This document shows positions 5,987-11,436 of a stretch of DNA of 11,436 nucleotides, piece by piece. The translations under genes and the position numbers were made by a program. Positions within the stretch are counted from its first letter, which is position 1. Each line of letters begins with the position of its first letter. This DNA is from an uncultured Blautia sp. (GTDB lineage Bacteria; Bacillota; Clostridia; Lachnospirales; Lachnospiraceae), in the NCBI GenBank assembly GCA_934424575.1, contig CAKRXU010000057.1, positions 1 through 11,436 on the forward strand. Direction: 5' to 3'. Under the pieces are notes generated by a model. The model was not told the DNA's origin and made no database searches. It worked only from the letters and a program-made list of their open reading frames with translations.

Positions 5987-7558
5987 CTACTTCCTGTACT
6001 CTTCTATTTTACAGCTATGTTCCTGTGTTTTTTTATCATAATTAACTCCGACAAGCAACAAATTTCCATGATATTCTTCAAGGCTCTGACAATATTCTCT
6101 TTCCTTGATCTGTGCGATAGCACCGACTGCATCTTTGTTCCATTTCAATTCTACTACCAACGCCGGTTTATCTGCAAATCGCTTTCTTGGAATAAAAACC
6201 AGATCTGCAAAGCCCTTTCCACCAGAGAGTTCCCGATGAACTGTATAAAAATTCCGCGCGGCATAAAGTGCAAGCGAAATCGTATAACTTAATGCATTTT
6301 CATCATTGTACTGAATATGCGAAGTCTCAAAGTGTGCCTGCCGAATCCCCTCCGCGACCTGTTTTTCACGTCCCTGCCAGATTGCCTGCAGGGTATCTGC
6401 TGAATTTTTGAGTGCTTTCGATACTTCTCCCCAATCTGATACGGATACTGCATTCACATATTCTGCCCGGATTTCATCATTAGGAATAAACACAGATCTT
6501 GCAGAATAATGATACCCCAAATATCCAAGGTGGATCAACAAGGTCAAAACATCGTCTTCGGTACGGAAAGTTGTCATATCATTTGTAAAACTTCCAGTAT
6601 TTACCGGAACTTCCTCTCCGGCAAGCATGCTCAGGATATCGTCTCTCAGTCCTTCAAAGTTCATATCAATATAAATCTGCAAAGCCTCAAACGTTTCTGT
6701 CTGGTTCCAGTAATTTCCCAGCTTTCCAAGCCTCATACAGCTGACTACAGATTTGGGGCTGTATACAGAAGAAACTTCCTCAAAAGAATATCCATCATAC
6801 CAGTTTCTGATCTCACTAAGTTCCATATGATACTCTTCACAGAGTTTTTTTACTTCCGCTTCTGTAAAACCAACATAAGAAGCCAATGGTCCCGGGTCTA
6901 TCATAGAAAATTCATCAAACATATTCAGCGCACTGTGTGTGCCATATTTTTTGATAGGAAGAATCCCCGTCATATATGCAAGATGGATATAACTTTTGTC
7001 TTTGATCAAATCACGCAAAAAATCCAGATATTTCTCCTGTGCTTCTTTGTCATTCTTAAATTCTCGAAAAATGCAATCCCATTCATCTATAATAAGAATA
7101 AATGGGCATTTACTTTCTGCATAAATATCCTGCATGGTCTCTGCCAGATCTTCCGGATCAAACAACTCCACATCCGGATACAGTCTTGCAAGTTCTCTGA
7201 TCACTCTCTGTTTTATTCTGGTAAGCAGTTCCTGCACATTAGAGCTTCGGCTTAAAAATTCCTGCACGTTAAGAAAAATTGTATCATATTTATTCAGATA
7301 TCTGGTAAAATTTTTGTCTTCCGCAATTTCCAGACCTGCAAATAACTCTCTGGAATCACAGCCTCTGCTGTAATACGCAGTCAGCATATCTGCCGCCATA
7401 GATTTCCCGAAACGTCTCGGTCTACTGACACAGACATATGCCTGCATGGTATTTATCACACGATTTGTATATTTTATCAACCCTGTTTTATCCACATAAA
7501 TATCAGAATTTACAGCTCTCTGAAATTTACTGTTATCCGGATTCAGATAATTTCCCAT
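5987..7558 (-). CDS. AAA-like ATPase with C-terminal PD-(D/E)XK nuclease-like domain
   Basis: A 523-residue protein of the AAA-ATPase_like plus PDDEXK_9 family, present in many copies in gut Clostridia and Bacteroides and of unknown function. Walker A is RPRRFGKS (46-53), with Lys52. Walker B is FILIIDEWD (153-161), with Asp158 and Glu159. The MTGILPIKKYG segment (196-206) follows. The C-terminal domain has ADLVFIP (451-457, Asp452) and VVELKWN (468-474, Glu470 and Lys472), the D...ExK core of the nuclease fold, so both active sites look intact. ATG at 7556-7558 follows AAAGGA (7569-7574) with a 10-base gap. An extended -10 promoter may lie at 7590-7618. The stop is 31 bases before the small gene downstream, with no terminator between, so read-through into that operon is likely. 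Roles in defence or mobile-element biology have been suggested for such proteins but are unproven. Confidence 0.9.
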   Translation of the reverse strand: MGNYLNPDNSKFQRAVNSDIYVDKTGLIKYTNRVINTMQAYVCVSRPRRFGKSMAADMLTAYYSRGCDSRELFAGLEIAEDKNFTRYLNKYDTIFLNVQEFLSRSSNVQELLTRIKQRVIRELARLYPDVELFDPEDLAETMQDIYAESKCPFILIIDEWDCIFREFKNDKEAQEKYLDFLRDLIKDKSYIHLAYMTGILPIKKYGTHSALNMFDEFSMIDPGPLASYVGFTEAEVKKLCEEYHMELSEIRNWYDGYSFEEVSSVYSPKSVVSCMRLGKLGNYWNQTETFEALQIYIDMNFEGLRDDILSMLAGEEVPVNTGSFTNDMTTFRTEDDVLTLLIHLGYLGYHYSARSVFIPNDEIRAEYVNAVSVSDWGEVSKALKNSADTLQAIWQGREKQVAEGIRQAHFETSHIQYNDENALSYTISLALYAARNFYTVHRELSGGKGFADLVFIPRKRFADKPALVVELKWNKDAVGAIAQIKEREYCQSLEEYHGNLLLVGVNYDKKTQEHSCKIEEYRK

Positions 7559-7589
7559 TCTGGTGCAGTCCTTTCTTTCTTTTTGTTTT

Positions 7590-7618
7590 ATCTTACCACA
7601 AAGCCGTGCTGGATTCTA
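7590..7618 (-). promoter_or_regulatory. Possible extended -10 promoter of the AAA-like ATPase gene
   Basis: On the minus strand TGGTAAGAT (7598-7590) gives an extended -10 box. The hexamer 17 bases upstream, TAGAAT (7618-7613), is a poor -35 box. It lies between the hydrolase terminator and the ATPase ribosome site, the only free space for a promoter. Confidence 0.4.
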
Positions 7619-7627
7619 TGATTTGTG

Positions 7628-7667
7628 AAAAAAATACAGACCCACAATTTCTGCGGATCTGTATTTT
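7628..7667 (-). terminator. Terminator of the permease/hydrolase operon
   Basis: On the minus strand AAAATACAGATCCGCA pairs with TGTGGGTCTGTATTTT over 16 positions, including two G-U pairs, around the loop GAAAT. Seven T residues follow (7634-7628, partly shared with the stem). It begins 7 bases after the hydrolase stop codon. This is a textbook strong intrinsic terminator. Confidence 0.92.
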
Positions 7668-7673
7668 AATTTT

Positions 7674-9098
7674 TTATTCGAAGGTTCCGGTAAATTTCCA
7701 GACCATATCCGGTTCTTCCGGGAGATAAGTTACGTTTGGACGCCAGGTTGCAATAACTTTGTCTTCTGAATTTACCCACAGACAATATTCTTCTTTATAG
7801 GAAGTATTTATAAGTCCTACGGACAGATACAGTGCTTCTGCATCCATTGCATAAGCCACGCTGTGATATCTTTTTGTAAAATCAGACGGGTAAAGATCAT
7901 TACATTTCCATGCTTTGTAGCCAGCATAAAGCACTTTCTGTTCGCCGTCGATCACAGCTTCAATCTTAATTCTATATCCCTCTTTCGTAAGCACTGCGCT
8001 CTCGATCTTTCGTGGATTTTCTGTAAAAAGAATCTTGCGGTCAAATAATCTTGCAGCCTCCTGTCTGGCAGTTCGAAATGCACCTTCCGGCTGTACAAGT
8101 GACAGGCTGTTTATCTTGGTCCGAAGTGCTTTCTCTGCTGCTTCCAGCTGTTCCTCTTTGCATGGTTCAGAAACTGCTTCCTTTATATATTTCAGACAGA
8201 TATCTGCGGCAAGATATTCTCTCGCACCTGCTGTGATTCCAATTGCCACCGGAAGATCACGGAAACAGATCAGATACTGACCAAATGCTCCCTCGGCCGC
8301 AAAGATTTCTTTTCCTGCTTTTATGTGATAAGCATAATGTGTCAGTGCTTTCTTTTCATCTCCCAGAATTTCTACTCTCGGTTTTCCCATTTCTTCTATC
8401 CACCAGGATGGTACAAGCTGCTCGCCTTTCCAGTTTCCTTTCTGAAGCAGAAGCTGTGCCAGTGCGGAAATCTGCGGCGCAGTCAGATACATTCCCCATC
8501 CGCCGGTATTGTGTCCTTCCGGACTTGTCAGCCAGTTGATCCTGCCGAGCCCCATTTTGTCAAAAACTCTCTTCTGCATGATAGACAGACAGTTTTCTCC
8601 CATAACCTTGGATACGATTCTCGAAAGTGTATAACTACATCCAGAATCATAATGAAAAACCTTTCCGATATCTTCACGGATCTTTGGCTGTTTCAGCCAG
8701 TTTGTTTCCCAGTCTTTCTCGATCCTGGAAAACCATACATTGTTGCAGCATTCCTTTGATCCTGCCTGCATGGTCAGCAGATCATAAATTGTAATATCTT
8801 CCAGTGCTTCATCATATGTCGCCGGTAACTCTTCTCTCACATAGTCCAGAAGATGGTCTTCCAGATGAAGTTTTCCTTCGTCCACAGCAAAACCAACACA
8901 GATACTGGTTCCGATCTTTGACAGGGAATGCATCATCTGCGGATCATTCAGTGAGAAAGGTGCCCAGGCTCCTTCCAGAACAGTCTCGCCTTTGTAGCGA
9001 ACAGATATACTGTGCAGTTCAACTGTATTCTCAAGTTCTTCCAGCATTTCTGCCAGTTTTATTGGATTAAGTTCAGTTCTTGTAAATGTATCAGTCAT
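7674..9098 (-). CDS. Cytoplasmic beta-lactamase-fold serine hydrolase
   Basis: A 474-residue member of the beta-lactamase/penicillin-binding-protein fold family (PF00144 type), which includes esterases, amidases and 6-aminohexanoate-dimer hydrolases. The first motif SxxK is SLSK (58-61), with nucleophile Ser58 and Lys61. The second is YDS (150-152), with Tyr150. The third, usually KTG or HxG, seems replaced by AEGAFGQYL (268-276). The catalytic domain ends near 310. A second region (about 340-474) is rich in strands and aromatic residues and may be an accessory domain. I see no signal peptide or lipobox, so it should act in the cytosol. The ATG at 9096-9098 follows AGGAGG within the last codons of the permease gene and overlaps its stop as ATGACTGA, which indicates translational coupling. 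The frame stays open upstream to 9173, but that start has no support. The substrate is unknown; the link to a permease suggests an imported small amide or ester. Confidence 0.88.
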   Translation of the reverse strand: MTDTFTRTELNPIKLAEMLEELENTVELHSISVRYKGETVLEGAWAPFSLNDPQMMHSLSKIGTSICVGFAVDEGKLHLEDHLLDYVREELPATYDEALEDITIYDLLTMQAGSKECCNNVWFSRIEKDWETNWLKQPKIREDIGKVFHYDSGCSYTLSRIVSKVMGENCLSIMQKRVFDKMGLGRINWLTSPEGHNTGGWGMYLTAPQISALAQLLLQKGNWKGEQLVPSWWIEEMGKPRVEILGDEKKALTHYAYHIKAGKEIFAAEGAFGQYLICFRDLPVAIGITAGAREYLAADICLKYIKEAVSEPCKEEQLEAAEKALRTKINSLSLVQPEGAFRTARQEAARLFDRKILFTENPRKIESAVLTKEGYRIKIEAVIDGEQKVLYAGYKAWKCNDLYPSDFTKRYHSVAYAMDAEALYLSVGLINTSYKEEYCLWVNSEDKVIATWRPNVTYLPEEPDMVWKFTGTFE

Positions 9099-10470
9099 TT
9101 TTCTCCTCCTCAGACGGCTGCCAGATAGATATTTCAATACGGATACCGCCTTTCTTTGTAAGATAAATTCCAATCAGAATCAATGCTGCCATCACGATAA
9201 CTGCGGAAACTGCGTATGCAGGTTTGATGCTGAAGATTCCTTTCACAAAAATCACTGTATATATGATAATACTAATCGTGCAAAAAGCATAGAGACCGCC
9301 TTTTTTAAGATGGAATTTATTTTTGCTCCAGGCATCTGGATATTTCTGCGGAAGACGTGAGATCGCATATACAACTGTTACGTTCATAAAAAATGTGATC
9401 ACCTGGAAAATATTTGTTATCGTTACGATGCTCATATCAAAAATGATCGGAAGCAGTACTACAATCAATGTGTATGTATAGATCAGAAATGGTGCACCAA
9501 AACGGTTTTCCTTCAGGATTCCTTTTGGAAGCCAGCCATCCTTTGCAGCCTGTGCGATTGGATATCTGACATCATTGAATACTCCGTTCAGTGTTGTGAT
9601 GATTGCCATGATCGGTCCACCGATCATAAAAATCTTGTAGACTGCGGACGGCAGGATTGCCTGTGCTGCCGGAAGAATCGTCTCTACACCAGCCACCTCA
9701 TCATGTGGAAGAACGCCTCCTGTTACCATTGCCAGTCCTACATAAATAACCAAAAGACATGGCACACAGGACATTGCTGCGAATGGAACATCTTTGGTCG
9801 CTTTTTTTGCATCTTTTCCATACCAGAGAATGTTGTAATAACCATTGGCTGAGTTAATCAGAAGCAGTGCTGCGAGCATAAATCCTTTGAATCCACCGGT
9901 AAACATTTTTTCACCAGAAAAATCAAAGATCGGCTGTCTGATCTGGGTAAGTCCAAAGATAACATATAACACCATTGTGATTAGAAGGATTGTTGACAAT
10001 ACTTTACTGACTTTTGCAAAAATATCCATTCCAAGCAGATTCAGCACAAACAATATGATCACGCCTGCAATCGCAATCGCTTTGACTGTAATGTTCGGAA
10101 GAAGATTGTTGACATACAGTCCCAAAGCCAGTGCGAAAGAACTGTTCAGAATCGGTGTTACCAGTTTCGTGTAAGCTACCAGACCACCGGCACTGACACC
10201 GGAAAGATTGGTCACAATAGAATAAGGACCTCCTGCCACTCGCATGGTTCCACCCAGAATAATGTACGGGAATACCATAAAAAATCCCATGACGATCGCT
10301 GTTAAATAAGCCAACCATACAGAATATCCTGTATATGCCATCGCCGGTCCGATCAGCGTTACCATACCTGACCCAATTACCATTCCTACCGCGATTGCAA
10401 ACAGATCTCCTCTGCCAAGGATTCCCGGCTTCGGTTCAGAAGTGTTCACAATAATGTTTCTGTTACTCAT
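9091..10470 (-). CDS. APC-superfamily amino acid/amine permease
   Basis: A 459-residue inner-membrane transporter with about twelve hydrophobic helices. The first helix carries AVGMVIGSGM (27-36), the unwound glycine-rich substrate site of APC permeases. A soluble stretch with WYGKDAKKATKDVPFA follows the sixth or seventh helix, a position conserved in many APC members. These carriers import or exchange amino acids, amines or related compounds. The specific substrate is not readable. ATG at 10468-10470 follows AAGGAG (10478-10483) with a 7-base gap. The gene is first in a two-gene operon with the serine hydrolase (8-base overlap). Its promoter is followed directly by a perfect palindrome that fits the adjacent GntR regulator, so expression is probably repressed until a ligand appears. 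Confidence 0.93.
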   Translation of the reverse strand: MSNRNIIVNTSEPKPGILGRGDLFAIAVGMVIGSGMVTLIGPAMAYTGYSVWLAYLTAIVMGFFMVFPYIILGGTMRVAGGPYSIVTNLSGVSAGGLVAYTKLVTPILNSSFALALGLYVNNLLPNITVKAIAIAGVIILFVLNLLGMDIFAKVSKVLSTILLITMVLYVIFGLTQIRQPIFDFSGEKMFTGGFKGFMLAALLLINSANGYYNILWYGKDAKKATKDVPFAAMSCVPCLLVIYVGLAMVTGGVLPHDEVAGVETILPAAQAILPSAVYKIFMIGGPIMAIITTLNGVFNDVRYPIAQAAKDGWLPKGILKENRFGAPFLIYTYTLIVVLLPIIFDMSIVTITNIFQVITFFMNVTVVYAISRLPQKYPDAWSKNKFHLKKGGLYAFCTISIIIYTVIFVKGIFSIKPAYAVSAVIVMAALILIGIYLTKKGGIRIEISIWQPSEEEKND

Positions 10471-10510
10471 TTTACCTCTCCTTTACTTTTTATAATTTAT
10501 TTTTTACATT

Positions 10511-10530
10511 TTATATTGTATACAATATAA
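10511..10530. promoter_or_regulatory. Perfect 20-bp palindrome, candidate operator of the GntR/FCD regulator
   Basis: TTATATTGTATACAATATAA is an exact inverted repeat with no spacer. Its core TTGTATACAA fits the TnGTnnnACnA-like sites bound by FadR/FCD-type GntR proteins. It starts at the downstream edge of the permease -10 box and covers the predicted start of transcription, a position suited to repression. The FCD regulator gene is the next gene upstream. No second copy is seen near that gene's own promoter. Confidence 0.8.
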
Positions 10531-10558
10531 GAATAAATAAAAACGTCTCCACTGTCAA
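10530..10558 (-). promoter_or_regulatory. SigA-type promoter of the permease/hydrolase operon
   Basis: On the minus strand a perfect TTGACA (10558-10553) is followed after 17 bases by TATTCT (10535-10530). The operator palindrome abuts the -10 box. The predicted leader is about 50 bases, very AU-rich, and ends in a strong ribosome site. Confidence 0.8.
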
Positions 10559-10583
10559 TAAGATTTAACAATTTCGACGTTTT
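10540..10583 (-). terminator. Possible weak terminator of the GntR regulator gene
   Basis: On the minus strand AAAACGTC (10583-10576) and GACGTTTT (10547-10540) form an 8-base-pair stem with a 28-base loop, ending in TTTTTATTT. The loop is long and the stem AT-rich, so termination would be leaky. The permease -35 box lies in the loop. The repeat could instead be a regulatory site. Confidence 0.4.
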
Positions 10584-10622
10584 GCAAAAAATCAGTATTT
10601 TATTTTTGTGTACTTTTACTAT

Positions 10623-11267
10623 TTAAGCGTATTGGAGAAGGAAGTTTTTACAGCTTTCATCGATATGTGCATGCATTTTGAGATAGCACTCTACTTCATT
10701 TCCACTTCGGATACATTCGATGATCTCCTCGTGTTCTTTGAGTGATTTGCGGACATATTCCTCTTCATTCATCTTCATTCCTCTGGAAAGTCCGTTCCAT
10801 AACTCTGATAACATATTTTCAAGTTTGTCGTTTCCGGCTGCAAGCCACAGTTCCATATGAAGCGTCTGGTTCAGGCTGGCATAGCTTTCGTAATCGCCAT
10901 CCTCGATCACTTCTCTGGAAACTTTGAGAATCTGGTCAATTCTCTTGAGATCGATTTTATTCTTGCAGCAGAGAACGCAGGCTTCGCTCTCCAGTGCCGC
11001 CCGGATCTGAAAATGTTCCCGGATTGTTTTTTCTGTTACTCCCACAACTACTGCTCTTTTGTTCTGCTTCAGTTCCAGAAGCCCGTCCCTTGCGAGGATC
11101 TGAAAAGCCTCCCGTACCGGTGTGATAGATACACCCAGTTCCTGAGCTGTACTTTCCAGTGTCAGAATTTCCCCCGCCGGAATTTTCCGGACCAGAATTG
11201 CCTCCCGCAGCGTTGCCGCGATCTTCTCACGAATAGGTAATGTTTTGATCGGTTTAAGCCCAAGCAT
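10623..11267 (-). CDS. GntR-family transcriptional regulator, FadR/FCD subfamily
   Basis: A 214-residue ligand-responsive DNA-binding protein. The N-terminal winged helix-turn-helix (about 8-77) contains TLESTAQELGVSITPVREAF (36-55), the GntR recognition helix region, followed by the wing LKQNKRAVVVG. The helical FCD domain (about 83-210) binds the effector, often with a metal held by Asp/His residues. The likely ligand positions are Asn133, His137, His179 and His201, with Asn in place of the more usual Asp. ATG at 11265-11267 follows AGGAG (11276-11280) with an 8-base gap. It has its own promoter and lies just upstream of a permease operon whose promoter carries a perfect FCD-type palindrome, so control of that operon is the likely job. 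The effector is presumably the transported compound or its product. Confidence 0.93.
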   Translation of the reverse strand: MLGLKPIKTLPIREKIAATLREAILVRKIPAGEILTLESTAQELGVSITPVREAFQILARDGLLELKQNKRAVVVGVTEKTIREHFQIRAALESEACVLCCKNKIDLKRIDQILKVSREVIEDGDYESYASLNQTLHMELWLAAGNDKLENMLSELWNGLSRGMKMNEEEYVRKSLKEHEEIIECIRSGNEVECYLKMHAHIDESCKNFLLQYA

Positions 11268-11335
11268 TTTTATTTCTCCTGTTCTTGTAGATTTATCTGT
11301 AATTATTGTTTTGTGAACTTTGCTCTTAGAAGAAT

Positions 11336-11364
11336 ATTTTATCGTAGTTTTTGTTTGTTGTAAA
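11336..11364 (-). promoter_or_regulatory. SigA-type promoter of the GntR regulator
   Basis: On the minus strand TTTACA (11364-11359) is followed after 17 bases by TAAAAT (11341-11336). The predicted leader is about 60 bases. The TTGTATACAA palindrome is absent here, so autoregulation through the same site is not evident. Confidence 0.65.
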
Positions 11365-11389
11365 CAGGTAGCTTAGAGTTATCAAAACA

Positions 11390-11418
11390 GGACTGCCATA
11401 TCTTCCATACAGCAGTCC
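11390..11418 (-). terminator. Hairpin at the right edge, likely terminator of an upstream gene outside the window
   Basis: On the minus strand GGACTGCTGTAT (11418-11407) pairs with ATATGGCAGTCC (11401-11390), a 12-base-pair stem with two G-U pairs and a 5-base loop. TGTTTTGAT follows. No coding frame is seen between it and the window edge. It probably ends a minus-strand gene lying beyond position 11436 and insulates the GntR promoter. Confidence 0.6.
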
Positions 11419-11436
11419 CTTATTATCAAAGTTTAT

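Noticed and set aside
6509..7255. A 248-residue frame on the plus strand opposite the AAA-like ATPase gene
   Set aside because: Phe/Ile/His-rich antisense frame without motifs. The minus strand carries intact Walker and nuclease motifs.
9099..9173. Longer N-terminus of the serine hydrolase starting at 9173
   Set aside because: The extra 25 residues lie inside the permease gene, have no ribosome site, and are basic without a proper hydrophobic core. A perfect AGGAGG precedes the ATG at 9098 instead.
10484..10622. Small gene or RNA gene in the gap before the GntR regulator
   Set aside because: No start with a ribosome site and no long frame. The gap is accounted for by the permease promoter, the operator and a weak hairpin.
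1..11436. CRISPR array, insertion sequence, prophage or tRNA/rRNA genes
   Set aside because: No regularly spaced repeats, transposase motifs, phage structural genes or cloverleaf sequences were found on reading both strands.

Overview
The window reads as chromosomal DNA from a low-to-moderate GC Gram-positive anaerobe, most likely a Lachnospiraceae-type Clostridia. This rests on purine-rich AGGAGG-like ribosome sites before nearly every gene, tight SigA-type promoters, the style of the enolase, MATE and AEC proteins, and an AAA-ATPase/PDDEXK protein of a family abundant in gut Clostridia. The genus is not resolved. I see no rRNA, tRNA, CRISPR array, insertion sequence or phage gene.

Layout. 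At the left edge (2-148, +) lies the C-terminus of a GntR/UTRA regulator resembling trehalose repressors. It is followed by an SGNH/GDSL hydrolase (257-898, +) with its own strong promoter. That gene converges on enolase (956-2257, -) across a shared hairpin at 911-949. Enolase has its own promoter, overlapped by a 26-bp imperfect palindrome. Next comes a two-gene membrane operon on the minus strand: a MATE exporter (3422-4726) and an AEC-type carrier (2506-3435) that overlap by 14 bases and end at a terminator. Further right, an AAA-like ATPase with a PD-(D/E)XK domain (5987-7558, -), a 101-residue protein with a possible Sm-like barrel (5650-5955, -) and a SpoU/TrmH RNA methyltransferase (4813-5640, -) run in series with short gaps. 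A terminator closes this series.

The right part is a compact regulated module, all on the minus strand. A GntR/FCD regulator (10623-11267) sits upstream of an APC-type permease (9091-10470), which overlaps by 8 bases a cytoplasmic beta-lactamase-fold hydrolase (7674-9098). The permease promoter (TTGACA, 17 bp, TATTCT) is followed at once by a perfect 20-bp palindrome centred on TTGTATACAA, the operator type expected for FadR/FCD regulators. The simplest reading is a ligand-inducible uptake and hydrolysis unit: the permease imports a small amino-acid-like amide or ester, the hydrolase opens it in the cytosol, and the GntR protein senses it. The substrate cannot be read from the sequence. This module is the best candidate for an undescribed system here, though each part belongs to a known superfamily.

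Other points of interest are the palindrome on the enolase promoter, the two places where a terminator hairpin holds the -35 box of the next gene in its loop, and the small Sm-like protein coupled to an RNA methyltransferase.
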